A stretch of 36,153 nt of DNA from NCBI GenBank assembly GCA_041648665.1, contig JBAZOP010000029.1, forward strand, positions 1 through 36,153, given 5' to 3'. The position numbers and the translations under genes were made by a program. Of this stretch, positions 16,898 through 26,949 are shown piece by piece. How positions within the stretch are numbered: position 1 is the first letter of the stretch; the number at the start of each line of letters is the position of its first letter. The DNA is from a bacterium (GTDB lineage Bacteria > UBA10199 > 2-02-FULL-44-16 > JAAZCA01). The notes beneath the pieces are model-generated. The model was not told the origin of the DNA, made no database searches, and saw nothing but the letters and a program-made list of their open reading frames with translations.

Positions 16898-18030
16898 AGC
16901 GACGACCAAAAATATTGTTCTATTCGGACGTATTTGAGCCCGCCTATTCTGGGGGACTGGTGACTTCCCTCAAACGGATTGCGACGAGTCTCTCCATGCG
17001 GAAAATGTTTAACGTACATCTGCTGACTTATGATCCGCGTTTGGCGAAGCGGGGTACGCGTTGCTGTCCAGAGGGCTACACTGTCCACGGCCACGGGCGA
17101 GGCGAGGGAAACATTGCCTACCTGTATATCCAATCAGCCACCAAGGCGATCGTCGAACTGCACCGAGAATTAAAGTTCGATCTTTTTATCGCGTTTTTCG
17201 CCCATATGCCCCTGCTTGCCGTCGCTACGGCGTCCAAGGCAGTTGGTGTTCCTTATGTCGTCTGTGCGCGAGGTTCGGATGTTAATGTAAATATGGAAGA
17301 GGATCTCCATCGGAAGGTAATGCGCGACTATTTTCGCGATGCCGCTGCCGTCGTCTGCGTGTCGGAGGAAATGGCGCGCAAATTGACCAAATGGAAAATC
17401 ATGCCACGCGGTACGACCATCTCTTCCGTTTTGAATGCGATTGACCCGGAGCCTTTTGATGTGGCCTATCGCCAAAAAGCGGTGAAACAATCCGAGTACG
17501 ACTTTCTTTTCGTCGGGACTGCGAGACCCGTAAAACGCTTCGACGTGGTTCTGCGCGCGATGGATACCCTCAATGTGCGCGGCAGATGTGCACGTCTGGC
17601 AGCCGTGCTTCTTCCCCACAGGCGGTACAGGGGGCTGGTTGATGACTACCGGAAGGAAGCGAAAGAACGTGGGATCGACGGTCATGTCGCGTTCTTCGGC
17701 CCTCGGTCGTTTGCACAACTGAGGAGGCTCTATGCCTCTTCCCGGTGCATACTGCTGTCATCGGATAGCGAGGGGATGTCGAATATTCTCCTTGAGGGAA
17801 TGGCATCAGGTTGTTATGTAATTGCACGTGATCGGTGTATGCCGCAGCATCTCATCGGGGCGCGTAATCGGACATTTAGCACTGAAAACCAGTTGGTCAA
17901 TGCGATGGAGGAAATGCTCGGCGCTCCTGATGGTTGCGTAGAGGAGAACAGGAAGCTCGTGTGCCTTTACCATAGCCTCTCTGCCGAGGCTGCGGCGTAT
18001 CGCAAAATGTTTTATGCAGCCATGCGGTAG
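16894..18030 (+). CDS. Glycosyltransferase family 4 protein
   Basis: A 378-residue GT4 transferase. The start has 'YSDVFEPAYSGGLVTSLKRIA', then 'VCARGSDVNVNMEEDL', 'VVCVSEEMARKL', 'FLFVGTARPVKRFD' and the E-x7-E region 'SDSEGMSNILLEGMASGCYVIA'. The ATG at 16894 overlaps the previous stop as ATGA, which decides against the upstream TTG at 16885. It resembles the leftward GT4 gene (12848-13933) in the GSDVN and FVGxARPVK motifs. Acts in the cytoplasm on an unknown acceptor. Twenty-one bases separate it from the deacetylase-like gene. Confidence 0.9.
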   Translation: MKRRPKILFYSDVFEPAYSGGLVTSLKRIATSLSMRKMFNVHLLTYDPRLAKRGTRCCPEGYTVHGHGRGEGNIAYLYIQSATKAIVELHRELKFDLFIAFFAHMPLLAVATASKAVGVPYVVCARGSDVNVNMEEDLHRKVMRDYFRDAAAVVCVSEEMARKLTKWKIMPRGTTISSVLNAIDPEPFDVAYRQKAVKQSEYDFLFVGTARPVKRFDVVLRAMDTLNVRGRCARLAAVLLPHRRYRGLVDDYRKEAKERGIDGHVAFFGPRSFAQLRRLYASSRCILLSSDSEGMSNILLEGMASGCYVIARDRCMPQHLIGARNRTFSTENQLVNAMEEMLGAPDGCVEENRKLVCLYHSLSAEAAAYRKMFYAAMR

Positions 18031-18051
18031 TGGCTGCATTGAGGAAAGAAT

Positions 18052-18882
18052 ATGGGACAGGGCTGTGTAGATGTCTACATTACGGTTCATGTCGAAGAGC
18101 ACCGTAAGTTTATGAACCGGCTCCACTATGGTCACGAGCGATTTTTTCGACTGCTCCTCGATGATCAGTGTCCGATTCCCCTCACACTTCTTGTCGCCCG
18201 CGTGAAAGAGGAGCCGGCCTGTCCCTCATGCGACTGTTCTCTTCTTGCGGAAATCCAGTCGCAAGGGGTTATGGAAGTGGGGTTGCATGTCCATCCCGCA
18301 TTGAGCAGGTTTCCATATGAGCGGCAGCGCAGGATCATATCGGATGAGTGGAACCGAATGGTCGAGGGAACCGGCATTATGCCGAAGACCTTCTCCGGCG
18401 GGCACTGGTGCATCAACGCCAATACGCTCAAGATCGTGCGTCAGCTGGGCATGGTGGTTGATGCCTCCGTTGTGCCCGGATGCGGCGTCATGGCATACAA
18501 TGGCGCTCGATTGCGCTACTCAGATAACTTCACCGAACCATATTGGGTCTCCACCGAGCAGTTGGATGCCGCCGATCCCGCAAGCGATCTTCTCGAGATG
18601 CCAGTGTCTATCCGCCCGAGGTCATCGATCGTCGACCTTACAACAACAGGGTTTTGGGATATCCTTGATTTCTTTTCGACTATGGCACGCCAGAAGCGCG
18701 ATCGTCACTATCTTCATATGACGTTTCATTCCTACGACGTGCTCATGCCCGACGGCAAAATGAATTTCTTCTACGATAAGATCAAGTACGCCGTGGATCG
18801 CTTAAACGGCATTTTTAATGAGGTCAACCTTCGCACATGCTGGAGCTGCTATCTGCAAATGAACAGGGAGAGGGCGCTATGA
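18052..18882 (+). CDS. Polysaccharide deacetylase-like (NodB-fold) protein
   Basis: A 276-residue protein with features of the carbohydrate esterase 4/NodB group: 'VGLHVHP' (H79, H81) in place of the HxxxH metal motif, 'FSGGHWCINANTLKIVRQLGMVVDASV' as the motif-3 region, and 'HMTFHSYD' near the C terminus. Motif 1 (usually TFDDG) appears as 'YITVHVEEH', so the catalytic and metal acids are not canonical. No signal peptide is seen, so it would act in the cytoplasm, perhaps deacetylating a lipid- or nucleotide-linked amino sugar before export. It may instead be a non-catalytic relative. Its stop overlaps the next start as ATGA. Confidence 0.65.
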   Translation: MGQGCVDVYITVHVEEHRKFMNRLHYGHERFFRLLLDDQCPIPLTLLVARVKEEPACPSCDCSLLAEIQSQGVMEVGLHVHPALSRFPYERQRRIISDEWNRMVEGTGIMPKTFSGGHWCINANTLKIVRQLGMVVDASVVPGCGVMAYNGARLRYSDNFTEPYWVSTEQLDAADPASDLLEMPVSIRPRSSIVDLTTTGFWDILDFFSTMARQKRDRHYLHMTFHSYDVLMPDGKMNFFYDKIKYAVDRLNGIFNEVNLRTCWSCYLQMNRERAL

Positions 18883-19160
18883 AGATCATGATTGAACTGG
18901 ACGAATGCGAGGAGATGGAAATTGCTCAGGCGATCTCCAAGAAGACCGCCGAGGTAGCCGATGCTGCGATCGCGAACTACTTCAGCAAAATTACGGTTGA
19001 AGAGTTCATTCGAATCCTGCGCCGCTCCTTGCGGACAAGCTGCGACGCTTTCTTTCAGCAGTATATGCAGTACTATATAGAGAAACGTGCGCCGAAGATT
19101 TTCCGAAAGATCGAAGACGATCTCCGTGGAGACGCTCTCGGCGAAGAGGAAACGAAGTAA
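18879..19160 (+). CDS. Small helical orphan protein
   Basis: A 93-residue protein, mostly charged and helical, with an N-terminal 'MKIMIELDECEEMEIAQAI' and a basic middle ('FIRILRRSLRTS'). No signal peptide, membrane segment or known domain is visible. ATG 18879 overlaps the deacetylase stop as ATGA and has GGGAGAGGG upstream, so a real coupled gene is likely. It stops 12 bases before the ABC exporter gene. Possible roles include a regulator, a scaffold, or a carrier/precursor peptide for the radical-SAM enzymes; the last is not supported by a visible leader or core region. Confidence 0.7.
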   Translation: MKIMIELDECEEMEIAQAISKKTAEVADAAIANYFSKITVEEFIRILRRSLRTSCDAFFQQYMQYYIEKRAPKIFRKIEDDLRGDALGEEETK

Positions 19161-19172
19161 GGCCGGAAAGCC

Positions 19173-20900
19173 ATGAGATATATTCCTTTCACCGTCGTCT
19201 ATTTCTACAGGATGATGAAAGCGCGGCAGATACGCCTTCTGCCCGCCATCTTTGTAGGGTTGACCTCTGCACTCATTGTTCTGTTTATTCCATGGCTTTC
19301 CAAGTTCTTCATCGATGAGATACTGGTCAATCAGAACGTCGAATATACCTATCCGTGCTTGTTGTTCTGGCTCTTTCTGGATCTGCTGCGCTTTTGCGGC
19401 AATGGCCTGCGCTCACTCTCGAACACCGTTGCCACATCCGGAATAACTGTAGGAGTCGGGGTATTCATCCTCGAGAAGATCCATAACTGTTCGCGCCGAC
19501 TCTTTCACTCCTATAATATCGGTGAATTCGTAACGCGGATGAACGACGTTGAGTCAAGTGGTTACATCCTAATCGATGTCGTCAATGATATGACCGAGAT
19601 CGTTGTTTATCTCATAGTTCTGCCCTTCGCCTTCCTTATCATTGACTCGAATCTGGCTGTGATCGTTGGCGCAACTGTTATCTTGTGCGTTATTTCGTCG
19701 GCGGTCCTCTCTCGTTTTATCGAATGGCTGCATAAGCGAAAACGGCAGGAAGAGGCCTCCTATGTGCAGCAGGTCCTGGTGACAGCTGAGAATGTCGCCG
19801 AGATCCAAAGCTGCGGCATCAAGAAACAGATATTTGACGAGATCCATGCTCGTAACTTCCGAATTAAGGAATTGGAGTTACGAAAAGTGACGGCATCGCA
19901 GATCCATCGGTTTACCAATCGTCTGCTTTTTGCGGTAGGCTCCTTCTTCTATCGGCTGTTCTCAGTCGGACTTGTCGTCAATGGCAATATGACGATCGGT
20001 GATTTCTTCGCTTACAACACGATCCTCACCCTCTTGTTCAGCCCCATCGAGGCACTTACCGCCCTCGTGCGTCCCGTCCAGGAGATGTTTGTCAACAGCC
20101 AGCGCATCGAGGAGTTTCTTCTCTTTCCAGAGCAGTTCGGCGGGGTGCAGCCGATGCCGGATCCGGCCGATCTTATTATGCGATCCGTAGCAATGAGCTA
20201 TGCTGAAGGTGGACCGCTGGTTCTTCGCGGATTTGATTTCCCGTTTCACAAGGGGGTCCTCTATGGGCTGATCGGTCCTAACGGGTCGGGTAAGTCAACG
20301 CTCTTGAGGCTCATTGCGCGACACTACGACCCTGACGATGGGGAGATCATCTATGGAGACACGAATATCGACGAGATAGAGCGGAATACTTACCGTTCGG
20401 CGGTCGCCTATCTCCCGGTTGAAGGCTATGTCTTCCCCACGACTTTCGAGCACAACATCATTCTCGGTAAGCCACTCAATCAGGAACTCCTCGATCGTAT
20501 TGTGGACGAATTAGACATCGCTCATCTCCGGCAGAAATTCCCCACCCATAGCGATTCCCTGCTGGGTACGCAGGAGATTCGCCTGTCGAGCGGCGAGATC
20601 CAGCGGGTGAGCCTGGCGAGGGCTATCTATCACGGTCATCGCATTTATCTCTTCGATGAGGCGCTCTCGGCACTGGATGCCCAAGTGATCGAGCGGGCGA
20701 TGCTGGCCCTGCGTCGCCACATTCGGGATAGAATTGTGATCATCGCATCGCACCACCTCGACATTCTGCGGAATGTGGATGAGATTCTTTGCCTCAGGGA
20801 GGGGCAGCTCATCGAGTCGGGCAAATTCGGGGAACTCTCCCGCAAAGGTACGTTCTTCTTTGACCTCTTCCACGGACGGGGGGAAGTTGAAAGCATGTAA
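19173..20900 (+). CDS. ABC exporter, fused permease and ATPase (MsbA-like)
   Basis: A 575-residue half-transporter. Hydrophobic segments lie at about 23-47, 62-78, 142-178 and 252-298, typical of an exporter membrane domain. The ATPase domain has Walker A GPNGSGKST (368-376), signature LSSGE (471-475), Walker B IYLFDEA (491-497) and the switch His in ASHH (525-528). The Q-loop glutamine is replaced: the segment reads YLPVEG (413-418). No N-terminal C39 peptidase is present. It likely flips the finished glycolipid or exports the metabolite across the inner membrane. It is the last gene of the six-gene rightward arm. Confidence 0.92.
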   Translation: MRYIPFTVVYFYRMMKARQIRLLPAIFVGLTSALIVLFIPWLSKFFIDEILVNQNVEYTYPCLLFWLFLDLLRFCGNGLRSLSNTVATSGITVGVGVFILEKIHNCSRRLFHSYNIGEFVTRMNDVESSGYILIDVVNDMTEIVVYLIVLPFAFLIIDSNLAVIVGATVILCVISSAVLSRFIEWLHKRKRQEEASYVQQVLVTAENVAEIQSCGIKKQIFDEIHARNFRIKELELRKVTASQIHRFTNRLLFAVGSFFYRLFSVGLVVNGNMTIGDFFAYNTILTLLFSPIEALTALVRPVQEMFVNSQRIEEFLLFPEQFGGVQPMPDPADLIMRSVAMSYAEGGPLVLRGFDFPFHKGVLYGLIGPNGSGKSTLLRLIARHYDPDDGEIIYGDTNIDEIERNTYRSAVAYLPVEGYVFPTTFEHNIILGKPLNQELLDRIVDELDIAHLRQKFPTHSDSLLGTQEIRLSSGEIQRVSLARAIYHGHRIYLFDEALSALDAQVIERAMLALRRHIRDRIVIIASHHLDILRNVDEILCLREGQLIESGKFGELSRKGTFFFDLFHGRGEVESM

Positions 20901-20922
20901 TCGGGTCTTGCCAATTAATTCC

Positions 20923-20951
20923 TTGATATTTAAAGCAGTTTTCCGTATATT
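20923..20951 (+). promoter_or_regulatory. Predicted sigma-70 promoter of the porin gene
   Basis: TTGATA (20923-20928) and TATATT (20946-20951) are separated by exactly 17 bases, each one base off consensus. RNA would begin near 20958, leaving a leader of about 70 bases before the ATG at 21031. The surrounding 130-base gap is AT-rich. This makes the porin independent of the island operon. Confidence 0.6.
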
Positions 20952-21030
20952 TTCAGAAAGTATGCAGAAATTCCCTAGTGTTTTCAGATTGTTATGACAC
21001 TCCGGAGCTACGGCACCGAAAGGAGCAAGT

Positions 21031-22188
21031 ATGAAAAGGCTGACCATCGCAGTAGCGCTCATCACCCTGGCCTTGGCAACGCCGGCAAGATCGTTCGCCG
21101 CGAACTCCGGCTATGACGAAGGCTTTTTCATAGCGAGCGACGATCAGGAATTCATGCTCAAACTCAATGGTCGACTCCAGCCTCAGCTATATTTCCAGGA
21201 CTCTGCGACCCAGCAGAAACAACTGACCTTCAATTTGAGAAGGGCACAACTCAACGTATTCTCTGAAATCCATGATATTGTAGCCATAGGATTTAATCTG
21301 GAACATGCGGTTACAAATGTGGGCACACAGAACTTTCAAACCGTCAACATAGGCGGTGCTTATGTTTCAGTTGAGGTGATACCTCAATTTGTAATAACGG
21401 CTGGCATGGTCGGTCTCCCGCTCGACATGATGAGTGAAATCAGCAGTGCCTGGCTCCTCCTCATTGAAAAACCAATTACCAACTCTCAATCGGATGGTAT
21501 CACGAACCTCACGCCGCTGCGCCCAAGTTTCGGCACACCCGACGGTTTGGGCATCAACTTTTCTGGGGGATATTGGAAATGGTATTACTCGTTCTCCGTG
21601 GTTAATGGTGCGGAATCAAACTATGCCCTCAATCCCGATATGAAGATGTCGTTCGGATTCAGGACTGGCATCAATATACTCGATCCTGTGCCGGGCAAAC
21701 TGACTGACTTTGATTGCTCCGAAACCCCGAAGCTTACGGTTAATCTTGGCAGCACGTACCAGGGCAAACGCACGGACCCGAACACCAACGCGAACATCAG
21801 TTACCTGTGGACCTCGTCGCTGGGCGTTGGCCTGCGTTGGGGCGGATTCGCTTTCACCACAGAGGGCTACTACAGGCGCACGAAGATCACGAGCCTGGGC
21901 ACCGCGGTATGGGCCAGGCCCATGCTCACGGACATAGGTTACTACGCGGCCGCAGGCTATTATATAATCCCCAAGAAATTCGAGATCGCGGCGCAAGCGG
22001 GCCAGATCATCCGCCAGGGGCCTGACAACGACTCGTGGCAGTTCGGCGGCGGCGTCAACTACTACATCTTCGACAACAACCTCAAGCTCCAGGCAGCCTA
22101 CGTGCTCACCACCGACTTCGACGACGTGACCGGTACTCGGACCAACAAGGTCAGCACGGGCACTTTGATGCTTTCAGCTTTGTTCTAG
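21031..22188 (+). CDS. Outer-membrane porin-like protein (OprP/OprO-like)
   Basis: A 385-residue protein with a Sec signal peptide (probable cleavage after SFA near residue 23). The mature part is made of short amphipathic beta-strands with aromatic girdle residues, such as 'LKLNGRLQPQLYFQD', 'FNLRRAQLNVFSEI' and 'NLKLQAAYVLTTDF', and ends in Phe, a beta-barrel assembly signal. 'LNGRLQPQLYF....FNLRRAQL' recalls the phosphate-selective porin O/P family, but selectivity cannot be told. AAAGGAG lies upstream of the ATG. It has its own promoter and a strong terminator, so it is a single-gene unit. Its 3' half is visibly richer in GC than its 5' half, which may mark the island edge. Confidence 0.82.
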   Translation: MKRLTIAVALITLALATPARSFAANSGYDEGFFIASDDQEFMLKLNGRLQPQLYFQDSATQQKQLTFNLRRAQLNVFSEIHDIVAIGFNLEHAVTNVGTQNFQTVNIGGAYVSVEVIPQFVITAGMVGLPLDMMSEISSAWLLLIEKPITNSQSDGITNLTPLRPSFGTPDGLGINFSGGYWKWYYSFSVVNGAESNYALNPDMKMSFGFRTGINILDPVPGKLTDFDCSETPKLTVNLGSTYQGKRTDPNTNANISYLWTSSLGVGLRWGGFAFTTEGYYRRTKITSLGTAVWARPMLTDIGYYAAAGYYIIPKKFEIAAQAGQIIRQGPDNDSWQFGGGVNYYIFDNNLKLQAAYVLTTDFDDVTGTRTNKVSTGTLMLSALF

Positions 22189-22208
22189 AAAGAGTAATTT
22201 ATGATCTG

Positions 22209-22237
22209 AAGGCCGGGGTGACGTCCCGGCCTTTTTT
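22209..22237 (+). terminator. Rho-independent terminator after the porin gene
   Basis: GGCCGGG (22211-22217) pairs with CCCGGCC (22225-22231) around a 7-base loop and is followed by six T residues; the AA before the stem can pair with the first TT. It lies 21 bases after the porin stop and separates it from uvrC. Confidence 0.93.
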
Positions 22238-22249
22238 GTAACGATTGAT

Positions 22250-23938
22250 ATGACCGAAATGATTTCAACAAAAATAAAGTCGTTTCCGCGCAAGCCCGGC
22301 GTCTATCTGTTCAAGGACGCCGGCGGCGACGTGATCTACGTGGGCAAGGCCGTGAGGCTGCGCGACAGGGTTTCATCGTACTTCAGAGACGAGCCCGCCC
22401 GCCTCGCCCGCGGGGCTCGCGCGGCGGGCGGGCGGCCCCAACTCAAATTTCTCCTCAAGCGCACCAAGGATATCGACTGCATCGTCACGGACACGGAGAA
22501 GGAGGCGCTGCTCCTGGAGAACACCCTCATCAAGGAGCATTCCCCTCGCTACAACATAAGCCTCAAGGACGACAAGACGTACGTATCTATCAGGATAGGG
22601 GCGGAGCATCCGTCGCCCGGCATCTCGCTTACCCGCAGGCCCACGAAAGACGGGGCGCGCTACTTCGGGCCGTACGATTCGGCGCTCGCCGCGCGCGAGG
22701 CAGTGGAGCAGATCGTGCGGTTCTTCATGGTGCGGACCTGCACTGACCGGGAGTTTGCCAACCGCGTCCGTCCCTGCCTCAAGTACGACATCGGCCGATG
22801 CAGCGGGCCCTGCGTGGGCAAGGTGAGCGCAGAGGACTACGCGCGGCAGGTGGACGAAGCGGTGATGTTCCTAGCGGGCCGGAGCGTCGAGCTCCTCGAT
22901 ATCCTGGAAGATAAGATGCGTGAGGCCTCGGGGCAGGAGCATTACGAGGACGCAGCCCGCATGCGAGACGCGATCGTTATGCTCCGGGGCGTGATCGAGA
23001 AACAGTCCGTGGTCAAACACGGCGGCGGCGACCACGACGCGGTAGGGATCGCAAGGCAGGGGGCGAGGGCGGCGATATGCGTGCTGAAGGTGAGGGGCGG
23101 CGTGCTCACGGGCCGCCGCTCGTTCATGGCCGGAGATCCGGCGTCCGGCGAGGCCAAGGCGGTGGAGGAATTCCTCCTGCAGCACTACGGCGAGGGTTCG
23201 GAGATGCCGATGAAGATATTCGTCCACGCCATGCCCGAGGGGGCTCGCGCCGTGGAGCAGCTTTTGTCCGACAGGCGCGGAGGCAGGGTGAAGATCGCGT
23301 CGCCGGTCCGCGGAGAGATGAAGAGGCTCGTCGAACTCGCGCGCACAAACGCGCGCGAGATGCTGGCGCTCCGGGCTCGATCCCACGGCGCTGCGGAGGT
23401 GGTAGAGCGGATCGGCCGCGCCCTCAAGCTCGGTCATACGCCTGAGACGATCGAATGCGTGGATATCTCCAACTTGAGCGGCCGCGAGGCGGTGGGCTCC
23501 ATCGTTTCATTCTCGTGCGGCGAGCCGGACAAGTCGCGCTACCGCATCTACAACATCCGCACGCTGGATACTCCGGACGACTACGGCATGATGCGCGAGG
23601 TCATCTCACGGCGCTTCAGGTCTGATGTCTCGCTGCGCAGGGCCGAGCGCCCGCGGACCCCTCCCGACCTGTTGCTCGTGGACGGAGGCAAGGGCCAGCT
23701 TGCGATAGCGGAAAGGGCGCTCAGGGAATGCGGGGCGAGGGTTCCGGTCGCCGCGATCGCCAAGGGCGAGAAGAAAGGCCACGCCGACCGGATATTCATC
23801 CCAGGTCGCAAGAACCCGATAAATTTCAGGCGCGGATCCAAAGAGCTCCTGCTCCTCATGCGCATACGCGACGAGGCGCACCGATTCGGCATAGGCGCCC
23901 ACCGCCGCAGGCGCAGTCGGGCCGCGCTTGGCGGCTGA
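22250..23938 (+). CDS. uvrC: UvrABC system protein C, lacking C-terminal HhH domain
   Basis: The nuclease subunit of nucleotide excision repair. The GIY-YIG domain for 3' incision opens the protein (GVYLF at 17-21, IYVGKA at 29-34), followed by the Cys motif of 'RPCLKYDIGRCSGPC', a UVR helix (HYEDAARMRDAI) that meets UvrB, and the RNase H-like 5' nuclease domain with the acids of 'CVDISNLSG' and 'LLVDGGKGQL' and the 'RDEAHRF' motif. The protein is 562 residues and stops shortly after RDEAHRF, so the tandem helix-hairpin-helix domain of typical UvrC (about 600 or more residues) is absent. No HhH-like sequence follows in any frame. A small Arg/Ala-rich insertion sits at about 46-62. The ribosome-binding site is weak; M1 or M4 could start. 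Confidence 0.95.
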   Translation: MTEMISTKIKSFPRKPGVYLFKDAGGDVIYVGKAVRLRDRVSSYFRDEPARLARGARAAGGRPQLKFLLKRTKDIDCIVTDTEKEALLLENTLIKEHSPRYNISLKDDKTYVSIRIGAEHPSPGISLTRRPTKDGARYFGPYDSALAAREAVEQIVRFFMVRTCTDREFANRVRPCLKYDIGRCSGPCVGKVSAEDYARQVDEAVMFLAGRSVELLDILEDKMREASGQEHYEDAARMRDAIVMLRGVIEKQSVVKHGGGDHDAVGIARQGARAAICVLKVRGGVLTGRRSFMAGDPASGEAKAVEEFLLQHYGEGSEMPMKIFVHAMPEGARAVEQLLSDRRGGRVKIASPVRGEMKRLVELARTNAREMLALRARSHGAAEVVERIGRALKLGHTPETIECVDISNLSGREAVGSIVSFSCGEPDKSRYRIYNIRTLDTPDDYGMMREVISRRFRSDVSLRRAERPRTPPDLLLVDGGKGQLAIAERALRECGARVPVAAIAKGEKKGHADRIFIPGRKNPINFRRGSKELLLLMRIRDEAHRFGIGAHRRRRSRAALGG

Positions 23939-24125
23939 GGTCGCTGTCTCCCTGGCGGTTTTTTAACGGCTTTTTGACGCTGAAGGGTAGATTCTCACTC
24001 TGATCCCTTATTTCAGCTCCTCCCGGCAGTTCTGTTTGATCTTATTAAACAGCCATTTAAAGCCATCCCCTTATTATACGTCCCTGGCACGTCCCTTGCT
24101 TATTTATAGGCGTGGAGGGTGGAAA

Positions 24126-24374
24126 ATGGAAAAGGGACGCGCCAGCGACATGATAATGGAGCAGATCATGTGTGGGACCGATCTTGCGGGCGAATACAGG
24201 AACGCCGCAGTGATCTCCTGCGGTGGCATCTACATCCCGCACAACGGCGCGCGCGAGCAGCTGATCTACGAGATCATCAACACCTTCAATGCGGAAGAGC
24301 CGGTGAAGATCGTGTCAGGCTTCAGGCCGCGCAACATACTCCATGAGATAATCCAGAAGGAGTCAATGAACTGA
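24126..24374 (+). CDS. Small orphan protein
   Basis: An 82-residue protein that I do not recognise. It is probably soluble, with two Cys (in IMCGT and SCGG) and a central 'AAVISCGGIYIPHNGAREQLIYEII' segment that looks like a beta-strand followed by a helix. The ATG at 24126 has GGAGGG seven bases upstream, which favours it over an in-frame start at 24036. It follows uvrC by 187 bases and ends just before two hairpins, so it forms the end of a transcript. Codon use matches the GC-rich flank rather than the island. Confidence 0.7.
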   Translation: MEKGRASDMIMEQIMCGTDLAGEYRNAAVISCGGIYIPHNGAREQLIYEIINTFNAEEPVKIVSGFRPRNILHEIIQKESMN

Positions 24375-24381
24375 ACCCTTT

Positions 24382-24401
24382 GGAGATCACATCTCCTTTT
24401 T
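24382..24401 (+). terminator. Rho-independent terminator (first of tandem pair)
   Basis: GGAGAT (24382-24387) and ATCTCC (24391-24396) form a 6-base stem with a 3-base loop, followed by five T residues. It lies 7 bases after the stop of the 82-residue orphan gene. Confidence 0.7.
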
Positions 24402-24404
24402 CGA

Positions 24405-24427
24405 GGCCGGTCGCAAGACCGGCCTTT
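24405..24427 (+). terminator. Second hairpin of tandem terminator
   Basis: GGCCGGTC (24405-24412) and GACCGGCC (24417-24424) form a perfect 8-base stem capped by a GCAA (GNRA) tetraloop, followed by TTT. It is a very stable hairpin with a short T tail. It may back up the first terminator and also shield the convergent mtnA transcript, whose stop is at 24442. Confidence 0.75.
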
Positions 24428-24441
24428 CGCTTGCCGATGGG

Positions 24442-25482
<1,041 letters not shown>

Positions 25483-25498
25483 TTTGACTCCTTTGTCA

Positions 25499-26935
<1,437 letters not shown>

Positions 26936-26949
26936 AATATTCCTGATCG

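Noticed and set aside
8510..20900. A RiPP precursor gene for the radical-SAM enzymes
   Set aside because: The gaps between genes are too short (at most 105 bases), and the 93-residue protein has no evident leader and core; no peptide-like ORF with Cys, Gly or Thr repeats was seen.
5428..20960. Integrase, insertion sequence, tRNA or direct-repeat ends bounding the island
   Set aside because: None was visible by reading either edge; only the composition change supports an island.
23900..24003. Frameshift hiding a UvrC helix-hairpin-helix domain
   Set aside because: I read the sequence after the uvrC stop in all three forward frames and found no HhH pattern (such as PGIGP), so a true loss is more likely than a frameshift.
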